Assembly: GCA_019918135.1 (NCBI GenBank)
Contig: WBZZ01001393.1
Coordinates: forward strand, 62,001-126,000
Source: Paulinella micropora
Lineage: Eukaryota; Cercozoa; Imbricatea; Euglyphida; Paulinellidae
Length of the DNA stretch: 64,000 bases
Direction: 5' to 3'
In this document: one piece after another, positions 42,330 through 51,949 of the stretch
Position numbering within the stretch: the first letter of the stretch is position 1
How the letters are laid out: the number at the start of each line of letters is the position of its first letter
Notes under the pieces: generated by a model
Told to the model about the DNA's origin: nothing
Seen by the model: only the letters and a program-made list of their open reading frames with translations
Databases searched by the model: none
Position numbers and translations under genes: made by a program

Positions 42330-42833
42330 TCAATACTTACCATACCCGCAACCGCAGTGGCAGTTATGTTCCATGTATCCGCACATATTACATCTATCAT
42401 CGTCATCCTTCTTTGTTCTATCCATATACTCTTTGCTTGGCCTTGGAGGAACTGGAGGTTTTTCTTTTTCTGCTGAAATATGTTTCTGAGACTTCATATG
42501 TCGCGTTTTGTTTCCATTATGTATTTCAGCACCACATCCACACTTAAAATCTTTATGCTTCCAAATTTTCTTCTTTTCTTTTTTGATTATTCTTGTTTCT
42601 TTATCGTAATTAATTTTCCATTCCTCATATTTAGGTATTATATTTTCCTCGTGATATTTCTTTGCTTCTTCCAATGCTTGCTCTTTTGATTTTTTCTTTC
42701 CGATACAGAAACTCTTACACATAACCTTTCCTCCTTCTCTCCATTGAACTTTTACCATTGGTCTCTTTTCGTTATTCCTTACCATAACACAACCTCTGGA
42801 CATTCTAAATCTCTGAGTGTCTTCGTTTGTCAT
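42330..42833 (-). CDS. AP2-like and zinc-finger protein
   Basis: 167 residues, intact. Residues 20-65 (MVKVQWREGGKVMCKSF, then GKKKSKEQALEEAKKY) resemble the three-strand plus helix layout of AP2/integrase DNA-binding modules. A C2H2-like finger follows, CGCGAEIHNGNKTRHMKSQKH, then KPPVPPRPSKEY and a terminal Cys/His cluster (CNMCGYMEHNCHCGCGYGKY). Three nucleic-acid-binding modules make a transcription or replication factor likely. The ATG is preceded by ATATAGG. First gene from the right end, next to the polymerase. Confidence 0.65.
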   Translation of the reverse strand: MTNEDTQRFRMSRGCVMVRNNEKRPMVKVQWREGGKVMCKSFCIGKKKSKEQALEEAKKYHEENIIPKYEEWKINYDKETRIIKKEKKKIWKHKDFKCGCGAEIHNGNKTRHMKSQKHISAEKEKPPVPPRPSKEYMDRTKKDDDDRCNMCGYMEHNCHCGCGYGKY

Positions 42834-42968
42834 CCTATATGTGTCTTTATTTTATTTCTTTAAATAATAATTATTTAAAGGTAGCAGTTTTTCTTTCTTT
42901 TGTCTGTCTGTATTTGTTATGAATAGGAAGACGACATAATGAATAACGGCTCTTAGTGTGGTTTCTGT
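42834..42968. other. right-end non-coding region
   Basis: AT-rich, ending in a small palindrome GTTTCTGTAGAGAAAC (about 42961-42976) that overlaps the right inverted repeat. No gene seen; the frame crossing it from the copia MYND segment is accidental. Confidence 0.4.
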
Positions 42969-43016
42969 AGAGAAACTGCAGTGAAAAAGTGTGCCGAAGT
43001 GGCCCCCTATACTACT
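42969..43016 (-). repeat. right terminal inverted repeat of the Polinton
   Basis: Reverse complement of 22228-22275 with one mismatch. Ends CTATACTACT, followed by ACCATC. Confidence 0.9.
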
Positions 43017-43022
43017 ACCATC
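43017..43022 (+). repeat. 6-bp Polinton target duplication ACCATC, right
   Basis: Second copy of 22222-22227. The copia flank TTGTGCATTG follows, exactly as at the empty site 56323 onward. Confidence 0.95.
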
Positions 43023-44246
43023 TTGTGCATTGTCGCTAACCACCTGCGTAGGCGGCGTGTTTGGTGGCTTCTTTTCATCATCCATCACATTCCGGGGTAC
43101 TGGATCACCTCCACCGCCCTCTAGTGTGATGACCGTTCGCTCCTCTTCCCATCGTCCAACTCGTCTTTCACTGTAAGCCGACTCCCCCTGTCCTGCAATC
43201 ACATCACTAGTGCCACCACTTCGACCCATTGTCGTAGCTGATGTGTTTAGCCCAGCACGTCGTTGCGCCAACGCCTGCTCTGTAGCCGCCTCAATCGAAG
43301 ACAGTTGATATACCCAGGGGAAGTAACGTTCTTTGGCACGTAGCAACACCCGTTCCGGTTCCGAGGTCACATGCCTCTTCGCCTCTTGCAGTATGTCCCA
43401 GCTCGCCTGTACATACTCGTTTGCTTCTTTGGGCGGGCCCATCAGCAGCAAGATGTCGTTGTACCTCGGTTGTAGCGCCATAGCACTCTCCCCCACGTCC
43501 GGTCTGACGGTACAATACCTCAGCAGCCTTCTGTAGGCCACATCCCCTCTTCGTCTCGTTTCATTCAGACTATGAGGTCCCAACCCCCGAGGCTCGCGGC
43601 CACTCTCGACGACTTTAGCCCAGTCTTCCTTGCCTTCGTTCTGCGTCCATTTGCAGAACTCCTTGTGGGCTGGGTAGTCGATTCTCTGGCACTCTCTATC
43701 GCAGTACGCCACCATTTTGCATCTAGAGCACATCTTGGGCTTGGCAGGCTGCGTGACACTACACGCTTCACATCCCAAGGGTACCGGCGTGTCTTTGCCA
43801 CAGGGTTCAGCCCCCGACAGTCCACTAGCCCAGTGCTCCCATTCGTCCGGAGAGATGCGGAGATTGTAGTACCACTTCCACCAATGCAGCTCCGCCAGGG
43901 GAGCATTGTTGAACACCGTAAAGAAGTCGGCCACGTTCACCGTCCCATTGCTTTGGTTCCCTTCAGCCTCGCTCTCCGGTGGTGCCACAAAAACAAACCT
44001 CGTCTCATTCTGAGCCATAAATGCATACCCACATGTCTTCTCACCCTTCTTAGGTATCACCCGCAGTCCCGAACCATCCGCCGCCGGAGCCAGGTACTCC
44101 TCCTCACCCACTGCATATCTTGGAACAGGATCAACCATCGTTGCTCGCCTTTGACGTCTTAGATCAAACGTCATACACGACACGGCCGCGGCGGGGGGGT
44201 TCTTCGGGGCACCGTCCTTGATCTCTCCCTCCATTTGCCGCGACAT
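43023..44246 (-). pseudogene. element C Pol N-terminal segment with MYND finger
   Basis: The frame opens upstream of 44246 (an ATG, MSRQMEGEIKDG, lies there) and overlaps the Gag end by 83 bases in the +1 frame. It has a W-rich block (LHWWKWYYNLRISPDEWEHW), then a MYND zinc finger: CEAC...CSRCKMVAYCDRECQRIDY and HKEFC. Ser/Thr/Asp-rich linker leads to the protease; the Polinton cuts it at 43016. MYND fingers normally bind proline-rich partners; their presence in a copia polyprotein is unusual. C2 shows the same protein uninterrupted. Confidence 0.75.
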
Positions 44247-45294
44247 CTTTCTTCGGTTTTTCTTCCTTAGGAATTTTCTTGCGGTACCTGTCCTTGAGCG
44301 TTGGGCACGACTTGCCTACATGCTCGTGCCCAGGTATGCGACACTTCTCCATGCACCTGAAGTACTTGTGGCCTTTTGAACAGTTGTAGCACTCCAGCTT
44401 CGGCCTATCGCTCTTGCCGCCCTTATGCCCCTTGTCGCTCTTGCCACCTTTCGCTTGCCCGTTCGCACACATCGCCGCCTCCTCTTTGGTAGCAATCCTC
44501 TGCTCTTCATTAGCGATGACTCTCCTTTCGAAGGCCGCTTCGAAGTCGTCCCACTCCAGCGATGGATTGGTAACTTGCGCATCCAAGAACGGCTTCCACA
44601 AATGCTTCTCTGCACACTTTGCCAGGGCGGTCTTCACGAACTGCATCTGCAGTGTGACACTGACCGGTTCACCATGATCTTCTAGGAACTCACAATGACT
44701 CATGAAGTCCCTCAGCTGTGCCATCATATCATCTTTAGCATTAAATTGCCAGTTGCTTACGATGCTGCTCCTTTTCTGCTTTTGGTGGGCCGCATTCCCT
44801 TGGTAGCGTTGACGCAGGATGCCGACGAGCTCCTCCGGTCGCAGCGCAGGCTCTCTGACCAAGTGTCGGACAATCCTCTCCGCCGGCGATCCGTACTCTA
44901 GCGCTTTGTACAACCACATGAAGATCTGCGCCCTTCTGGCTATGATCTTCCGTCGCTGTTGCATGGTCAAATTAATGCCATCTCCTGCCCCCGCTCCAGC
45001 TTTTGCGTCCGCAGGAGCCTTTGCCTCCCTCGCCTTAGCCTCTCTCTTGTTCTCCTTCCGGTCCCCGTAAGCCGCATCCGGTGCTCCCGCCGCAGGCTCA
45101 GCTTCAATCTCGGACCGCCATCTCAGAACATCAGCCAAAGGCGCGACATATTCCCAGCATTCGACCGAGGACAAATCCGCCCTTACCTGCGCAAACCAGT
45201 CATCCCAGCTTCTCCCCTTAATACCATCGATGAATGCAGGCGCCTTGCCTTGCAGGATCACAGTCGCCGCATCCTTCGTCGCAGAAGCACTCAT
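44164..45294 (-). CDS. element C Gag
   Basis: 377 residues from ATG 45294 (MSASATKDAATVILQGKAPA); the longer frame to 45357 begins inside the LTR. Gag core: FIDGIKGRSWDDWFAQVRADL, RRKIIARRAQIFMWLYKALE, VNNWQF-like VSNWQFNAKDDMMAQL. An Ala/Lys-rich insert lies at 90-130. C-terminal knuckle CYNCSKGHKYFRCMEKCRIPGHEHVGKSC. It assembles the virus-like particle and binds the RNA. The frame is complete and equal in C2 (57464-58594). Pol overlaps its end by 83 bases. Confidence 0.8.
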   Translation of the reverse strand: MSASATKDAATVILQGKAPAFIDGIKGRSWDDWFAQVRADLSSVECWEYVAPLADVLRWRSEIEAEPAAGAPDAAYGDRKENKREAKAREAKAPADAKAGAGAGDGINLTMQQRRKIIARRAQIFMWLYKALEYGSPAERIVRHLVREPALRPEELVGILRQRYQGNAAHQKQKRSSIVSNWQFNAKDDMMAQLRDFMSHCEFLEDHGEPVSVTLQMQFVKTALAKCAEKHLWKPFLDAQVTNPSLEWDDFEAAFERRVIANEEQRIATKEEAAMCANGQAKGGKSDKGHKGGKSDRPKLECYNCSKGHKYFRCMEKCRIPGHEHVGKSCPTLKDRYRKKIPKEEKPKKDVAANGGRDQGRCPEEPPRRGRVVYDV

Positions 45295-45342
45295 AACCCA
45301 ATGTATTAATAAATCCGGTAGCTTAGTTGACAGAGGCCGGGT

Positions 45343-45591
45343 TGAAGACCGGGACACTTTGGTAGTTCGCAGTTGAACAGATTGTGAGAGATTTACTGAG
45401 TAAAATTATTACCGCCAAACTGAAGGCGGCAAAACCATAACATGTGACTGGCTGACAATGCCAAATTCATTAATTAGGTCAGTCGTAAATAATAGGTAAA
45501 TCAGTCCTATCGACATATAATAAATGACGTAACTGTCATATCACAAGTAACTGCTGTCAGAAATTATTCTAACCGTTATTGTAATGTAAAG
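45343..45591 (-). repeat. 5' LTR of element C
   Basis: Matches 18244-18488 and 58643-58891. On the minus strand it ends in CTTCA before the leader ACCCGGCCTCTG; Gag starts about 49 bases later. Confidence 0.85.
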
Positions 45592-45593
45592 CT

Positions 45594-47090
45594 ATGAGGG
45601 TGTTCTGCCGCCGCAGCTGTTTGTGCTACTTCCTCAACGGGTGACTTTGCCGTTGGGCCTGTAGTATGAACTCTTTCTGAGGCGGTTGATGTTGAATGAG
45701 AAGCAGGCATGGCGGGGGGGACAGAGTGTGACAATGTTGCCCCCGGCATGGTCTCCTCTGGTAGGCGTTCGACGGACGCGAACTGCAGTCGAAATTTTAT
45801 TTCGGCTAGCTCAGTTTCCGTGTAAGCGGACTCCCATTGTGACTCTTGTGCGTTCTCTTCATCGTCAACATCACATCATTCCACACCATCCATCATCATA
45901 GTCATCTACTACGTCTTCGTCATAGTAGTCTCTTTCTATGTTCTGTACTTCAGGTGCGAAGTGGACCCGGTGGGGGTTGGGTGATCGTCTTCGTTGCTGG
46001 TTCCGTGAATTGTGCCGATTGTTTCCCGGACTGGGAGAGCGACGTGGACTACGGGAACGCGAGCGACTTCTTCCACTTCCGTAAATTTCCCTCCGAATTG
46101 GGCAATCATACGGGCGATGCCACGGGTAATACTATTGAGCGCAAGACTTTTGCGGAGGGGGTAGCGGGACGCACTTATTCTGGCAATCTTGTACTGTATG
46201 AGAATCTCGACATGAATGGTATTTCAGGGGTATTTTACGTTCGGGACGCGTGTCACGAGCGTAAAATAACGGTGATTTGTCGGGTTTATCATTAAGCGAT
46301 AGTTTGCCTATGTCGTTAGTTAGTTTGTCCGACTGAACTAGCGATTTTATGTACGTGCAAAGCTCGCGGAATGTGGGTCGATCTACATCGTTAAGCGGGG
46401 TGTAATAGCGGACATTAGCTTTTCCCCCGAACTTACAATCAGTTGCTTTATTCAGCTTTATGAGAAGTTCGTTACATTTGTAACCTTCGTCAAAATGTTG
46501 AGTTTCCGAAATTTTTTCTAGTCGCCACTTGAACTTATTAAGCCACGTCTCAACATCCTCTGCAGGTCGCAGTTGGTCTGCGACATGCTGAGCTTGAAGT
46601 TGAGCAGTGTTTATAGTTCCTAGTTGCCCAAATTCGTTGATGAGGGCGTGCCACATTTGATGTGGTTCCCTACCAGCGGATCGGATGGCAACTAGAGCAG
46701 AGTGGTTCGAAACAGATTCGGAGATTATTGATCTTGTCTTTACTTTCAGTTTCAAGGACAGGACAGGAGGAAAACAGTTTTTCAATTGCACAAAAGTGGG
46801 GTCAGCAGGTAAAGCAAACAGAGCCAGTCTCATGTCAGCATCGGGGTCAGCAGCAGGCAGTGCAGGGGGTGGACCTGGGGTGATCATCAGTTTCAGTTCA
46901 GCAGTAGGCAGGGGCGAAGCAGGATCGCGCAGAAATATCAGCAGGCGCGGATCCACTCCTTCGCAGAATTGAAGTGCGGACCAGCGAAAGTTGTCAAAGT
47001 CGTAGGCGGTTCTATCGACTTAGTGACCTGGGGAGGGAGATGAGGGACCTTAAGTGTCAACTTAGTAGCGGTAGGCTCGTAACCTGCCAT
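45594..47090 (-). pseudogene. element A2 Gag, frameshifted
   Basis: The start at 47090 reads MAGYEPTATKLTLKVPHLP, homologous to A1 and A3. A frame change near 47020 leads to FRWSALQFCEGVDPRLLIFL and the main frame 46132-46956: AGREPHQMWHALINEFG, WLNKFKWRLEKISETQHF, and a degenerate knuckle (YHSCRDSHTVQDCQNKC). Further frames down to 45871 encode an Arg/Ser repeat (SRSRSRSPRRSPSPG) and an acidic Tyr/Asp tail; 45594-45870 looks like Pro/Ala-rich linker. Pol is missing. Confidence 0.65.
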
Positions 47091-47640
47091 AACTATGTAT
47101 TCACTCAATTAAAGATAAGGTACGGAACAGACTTAATAATTCCTCATCCAGGCTTCAAAGTACATCAGGTACCTGAACAGTATGTTTAATTTGTGATCTC
47201 GACAAGGTACAGAAACCGATCTGACTTTCATGTGATTGCTGTGCGACAAACGCGTGCCTATCGCGCGCTTAGATACGTAGTGTATAACCTTTATATAACA
47301 CGGATCGCACTGTCGTACAATCATATGGTAAGGTAAATCGTCCCATGAATAAGGTGTTATGAGGGAAGATGTTACTGGGGAATCAGTCCGGTAGATTAGT
47401 TAAATATTGCTAAGTGACAGTATTGCAGTTGACAGTGATAAATGGTAAAATATGGGAAGTGATATGAAAAACATTATTGCCGTTCGTTACTGTAATAACG
47501 GTAAATTTGAACAAAATAAATGAATATAATTCAACTTGAATAAAATGATTTGACTTCAGACTTGAAGGGAAATGATTTTATCTTTTACTGATGTGTAAAC
47601 TATAACTTCTAGGATATCCGAAGAAATATCATTATATGTC
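47091..47640 (-). repeat. LTR plus leader of element A2
   Basis: Non-coding, AT-rich. Shares phrases with the A1 LTR (TGGTAAAATA, GAAAAACATTATT, ATCCGAAG) in the same order but is clearly diverged. Boundaries approximate; the outer edge is at the join to the RNase H scrap. Confidence 0.5.
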
Positions 47641-48007
47641 TGATCAGAACCCGTTGAAGGAGAAGCTGGAGGAGACGCCAACGCAGCGGATTCATAATCA
47701 GGCAACAGTTAGTACGGCGCCGAACTCAGTGTTTGGTAAGCGGCTGAGGCACATCGCGCTACGTCATCATCACATCACTGAGGCGATACGGAAGGGGGAG
47801 GTGGTGGTGAAATGGGTGCCCTCGGAAGAAAACAGAGCTGATATACTACCGAAGAAGATCACTAGCCCGTCAGTTTTCAAGCGCGGGGCAGACCGGCTGA
47901 CTGGACATTACAACTGACTCTCTCTTTGCGTTGCAATGAGATAGCCCTGGATAGGAAGTGAGTAAGTGACATGAGACAATGATAGTTAGTGATTACGTCC
48001 TATAGAA
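47641..48007 (+). pseudogene. C-like RNase H fragment and 3' tail
   Basis: 47636-47917 encodes IHNQATVSTAPNSVFGKRL, HIALRHHHITEAIRKGEVVV, ENRADILPKK and FKRGADRLTGHYN, closely like the RNase H end of element C (18620-18800, minus). The remainder is a 3' UTR ending at a polypurine tract (ATTAGGGGGAGC, about 48008-48019). Upstream RT is missing. Confidence 0.7.
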
Positions 48008-49440
48008 TTAGGGGGAGCTTTGTACCAACTTCTTTTGTAGAAATAGAATTGGTAATTGTAATTCGATAGGCCGTATAACTGCACAATTGAGGACTCTTAT
48101 TTTTAGTGTTAGGGTTGTCACTCCTTTGCCACCAACAATGTTAGTGCTAGAAATGTTCCCCTCAATGTCTCTTGGGGCCTTTTTCTCCTCCCTTCGTCGT
48201 AATTTCTGTTCTTGAAACACAATCGCTCTCCCAGCCGGTCGTCGGAACGGGATTCTACTCCCGAACTTCGCATCTCTGTTTCTGAGTGGTGTGTTCCCAA
48301 CCTCGTGCGCTACCTCGAGACCAGGTAGATGGTTGCGGGGTACGTTATCCTCGCGATAAACCTGAGCATCGTGCTCGACAATGACAATGGGTGAGTCGTT
48401 AGTCTCCTCCTTTTTTACAGTCTCACTCTGAAATTCATCCGTATCTTCCGTCAAATTTTCACTCAATTTCTCTGTGGCTGCAAGCCCGGATCAGCAGAAT
48501 TGCCGTCTTCCATCATCCCATCGTCCCACACACATTCGTCCAGCTTAGCTGTATACCCTCTGACGTGTGTGTTAAACCTGACATTCCTCTGTTCCACTAC
48601 CTGATTCTCCTTGAGCAAATATACTCTGTACAATCTCCGAAATAGATTGTAACCAACAAGCACACCAGGGGTAGCCATAGACATACCTTTCTCCTGTCGC
48701 CACATTCGAACCCATGCAAGGCACCCTATCGGTTGTAGAAAGCCTACAGGTGGTCGTCTTTTTAGTGTGACTTCATATGGTGACAGTCCTTTGTATTTAC
48801 CTGTAGCCATAGGCGTCACCATCCCTGCGACCCACTCCGCCTGCTCCATCTCCTGACAAAACGAAGGAGGTGATTGAGCATCAATCCTCATAGCTGTCGA
48901 TCTAGTACCTGCTGTCCTATGCTCTCTCTCTGCTATGGGATTTGATCTTGGTTCGTCTCTTGATGTGGTCTTTAGTATCATCCCGTTGGTGTTGCAAAAC
49001 TCAATCATATGGTTGGTTGCAAACTCACCGTCACATCTGATTTGTTTGACCGTTCGCCCAGTTTGAGCCACGAAGAATGCTACCACCTTAGCAACAAACG
49101 GCAAATATAAATCTTCTTCTCTCGTAGGCGAAAAATGGTTGAAGCCAAATTTACCTTCGCCATCCTTGAGCACCAACTTGTAACGATTGCCCGCGATCGA
49201 CTTCGTCCTCCAAGGTCCTCTGAAGTCCATATTCAAGCTCTTGCCCACCTTGAAATCAGAATCAATATTAGGGTTATCCTTATGAACAGGCAATCGTGTT
49301 ATCTTGGTATATTGGCATCCGTTGCACACACTTGGCAACCGTTCTCGCCAGCCCTTGCCCACTATTGTCCTGCCATACTTCAATGCACATTGTTCCATCA
49401 CTTTGACACCTGCATGCCCCAACATTCTATGCAATTCCAT
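48008..49440 (-). pseudogene. element F integrase
   Basis: 48463-49440 is one open frame of 325 residues: zinc part MELHRMLGHAG with CNGCQYTK, catalytic Asp in LNMDFRGPWRT, Asp in QIRCDGEFATN, Glu in NPIAEREHRT, then the C-terminal LQPIGCLAWVRM, GVLVGYNLFRRLYRVY and NVRFNTH. DDE is complete. The tail frame 48008-48466 is Lys/Glu/Ser-rich linker. It lacks RT downstream, so the element is dead though this domain looks healthy. Confidence 0.85.
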
Positions 49441-50050
49441 TGCTTAGGGATGAGGGGTCTTAGAGAAAAATTGGCAATAGGCTGGGCTTCCACATCAGCG
49501 TGAGGATCAAACCTTTCATTTGCGTTCAGTGGTGTGTCATTAGCAGTGTCTAGCCTATACAATCTGTTGATCATCATGCGCCCTCGACAAATGATGTCGT
49601 CCCCATCTATCTTCAGCGGGCGTTTTAGAATAACGCCTGATTGTTTTACAAAACAGTTGCAAACCCGCATGCATTGTCCAGGACACCGGGGGATAGTAGG
49701 GAATATGGGGTCTTATTGCTAACTAGCGCATCGCTGACCTCTAACACGCCCTCCCCTTTCTTTCCTGACATTATAGGTATCGTCGCTTTTGCACGCATCG
49801 ACACGCGCATTGCATGCTTCGTTATGCCAGCCAGGTTCACCGGTGCTCTCACATACACATCACGCGTAGGCATAGATGTGTGCACTAAAGTCCTGTTGCA
49901 TCCTGAATCGATGATTGTCGGTACCTTTTCTCGTGACAAGATATTCAATGCCACTGCTTGTCGCTCATCGTCCCTTTGTACCTCATTTACACCAACAGTT
50001 GAATCAACCAACGTCGCAGCAAAACTTACATGTCCCCTCGATGGTTGATA
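49398..50050 (-). pseudogene. element F protease
   Basis: The frame 49646-50284 holds VPTIIDSGCNRTLVH, the copia aspartic protease active site (DSG followed by Cys rather than Ala/Thr), then KATIPIMSGKKGEGVLEV and LLSPGVLDNACGF. 49398-49670 continues in another frame toward integrase (VILKRPLKI, RLYRLDTANDTPL). It matures the Gag-Pol polyprotein. Split by one frame change near 49660. Confidence 0.75.
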
Positions 50051-51944
50051 TGTTGAAGGTTTGCGTTGCTGGGGGCGCCTCCAACATCGTGGGACTGCTT
50101 GTAATCTGGTAAGTCGGGTAACCATACAGCTTTCGGTATAATAATATGTCCGCAAGGGTTTTAGTATCATACCTGGATGGTAGTTGGTACTTCGTCCCCG
50201 ACTGACTAGAGCGCACAATCTCGTAGCGCGTGATCCTATGATAAGCAAAAATTGCGAAGTCGCGACGTACCGACCCGATGCCACACGGCGGTAGAAATTC
50301 TTGGTTCGTCAGACTTCGCAGATGATCAAGCTCCTCATTTTGTGCGTACTTACAGAAGTCTTTATGGGCCTTCCAATCAGCCCGCTGATGCAGTTTGCAG
50401 CAATAAAACACCCAATTGCATCCTTTACACCTGAACATACTAGGTTTCAGTAGCGTTTCTATCTGATCACAGTGTTCGCATGTACGTGGTGGTAGGGGGC
50501 GTGAATGAGGCATATCTGCGGGATACATACCTGGGGGCTGGTAGTCACCGCAGTGTCTGCAAAGCCCCACCATCGTCTGCCAGTTCGTCGGGTAAATGTT
50601 GAAACCTAACCTTATACTCCAGTAGTCCATCTCCATGATGGTAGCGTGATTGTAACAAAAATGAACATCCATGTACCAATACCACGGCCCATCCAAAGTG
50701 GGATGGGAACTTGATGCCGTAGTGAGTATCATGCTGTCAGATACAGCATTTATTGAGAAAGGAATTCCCAAACGAGTATCAGGCCTCACTCTTATCACCC
50801 CCACGGATCTTTGTACCTCAATTTTTCCATCCCCCACTATCTGGACTGGCATCGTAAAGTGTTTCAGCCACGACAAGGGCGACACACTTTTCATAATTTG
50901 CTTGCTCGGGTACCACGGTTCCTCCCGTGGGACAATGTAGTTGATCGGGGCATCCATTCTCCATGAAGCAGGCCAGTGTCTGGGTGGCACTGGGAATCCG
51001 CACGGATCATTGAGCTGTCTGTACAGTTTTTTTGTGAAGGCCCACATGTTCAACTTAGTTCTAAAGTCATTTTCGTCGATTTGTTGCTCCCTTGTGAGCG
51101 ACACACAGGGTATCTCAGTGGGCCATAAGCCTGAGAAAGATTCGTAATCCATGTGCGCGTTTATAACGCCATTGGCCGTTAGCTGTTCTTTCATTTCTAC
51201 AGCTATTTCAGTTCCCTTTCTTTCACTTTCCTCGTCTTGCCTGTCAACACCTAATGTTTTCTGCTCTACTATTTCTGTAGTAGTGGTCGCGCTTGCAGTA
51301 GTTGCCGCGCTCACAAGATTCGGTGTTGGCCTGACAGGCAGAGTTACAGTGAGATCGTCATCATCTTGATCTGATGGTACCCGCTCTTTGTCATCGTCGA
51401 CGGCTAACGCGATCACACTATGGCGGTGCAGATCCATCGCTTCTTCCAAGTCTCCGTAGTGCCCCAAGCCTCCCCTTCTACGTATGTCGTCGTCCCATCC
51501 CTCGCCTAACACGCATTTTCCCATGTTGTTGACTGTCTCTTTTGCACAGTCAAATTTATCACTATCGGCCCGGACCTTGATGTGTTTGTTCACATCTTGA
51601 TTGATGATTCGTTTCTCGTACTTTTCGGCGACGTCGTCATAAAATGGCTCGCCATTGTAGTCTGTCGCGCTCCTCGTGAGCTTGATGGGGGCCAACTCCA
51701 ACCACATACCTGCTTCATCGCATTCCATAGGTATCGCTGCCGTGTTGGTTGGCCCTCCCTTGGTTCGTGCGCTCTCATCTATATCATCACTCATCACCAA
51801 CGGGCAATCGCTGAAGGCACATGCACCGTTGATATCGATGTGGGCGCATCTCTTGAGGGTCTTGTTGACCACCTCATCCCTTCTGCTTCTTCGTCGGCGG
51901 CTCTGTGGACACTCCGCCATGAGTGGCCGGGATCTGTATACCAT
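50004..51944 (-). pseudogene. element F Gag-Pol connector with HWP block and MYND finger
   Basis: 646 open codons. In order: CAHIDINGACAFSDCPLV, an acidic segment, FWGLWPTEIPCVSLTREQ-like start, the HWP block (CGFPVPPRHWPASWRM, IVPREEPWYPS), a Trp-rich block (WYWYMDVHFCYNHATIMEMD, WSIRLGFNIYPTNWQTMVG), CRHC, then MYND: CEHCDQIETLL, CKGCNWVFYCCKLHQRADW, HKDFC. Similar in F2. Not a known copia Gag or Pol domain; may be an RNA- or host-protein-binding module. Confidence 0.65.
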
Positions 51945-51949
51945 TTATT

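Larger units (their letters stand above)
22228..43016. mobile_element. Polinton/Maverick (integrated polintovirus), 20,789 bp
   Basis: Terminal inverted repeats beginning AGTAGTATAG, a 6-bp target duplication and the gene set (protein-primed PolB, RVE integrase, FtsK/HerA-like ATPase, adenain-like protease, penton, double-jelly-roll capsid) define a Polinton. AG...CT ends and 6-bp duplications are typical of the group. It is much more AT-rich than the surrounding retroelements. Genes for the fibre, ATPase, protease and capsid run rightward in the middle; polymerase and regulatory-looking genes run leftward at the right. Many reading frames are broken. Confidence 0.95.
18244..45591 (-). mobile_element. 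Ty1/copia element C, interrupted by a Polinton
   Basis: Minus-strand element of about 6.6 kb of its own sequence, bounded by LTRs at 18244-18488 and 45343-45591 that differ at about five sites plus a 4-nt indel. Order from the right: Gag (zinc knuckle), MYND-finger segment, protease, integrase, RT, RNase H. A 20.8 kb Polinton interrupts the segment between MYND and protease. A second copy (C2) at 54449-58891 preserves the uninterrupted order. LTR similarity indicates a fairly recent copy. Confidence 0.85.

Noticed and set aside
22228..43016. Virophage or free PLV contig wrongly joined to host DNA
   Set aside because: TIRs, exact 6-bp duplication and matching copia flanks on both sides show a true integration.
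42852..43022. Extension of the copia MYND frame into the Polinton right end
   Set aside because: Accidental read-through of the inverted repeat; the C2 empty site shows the true continuation.
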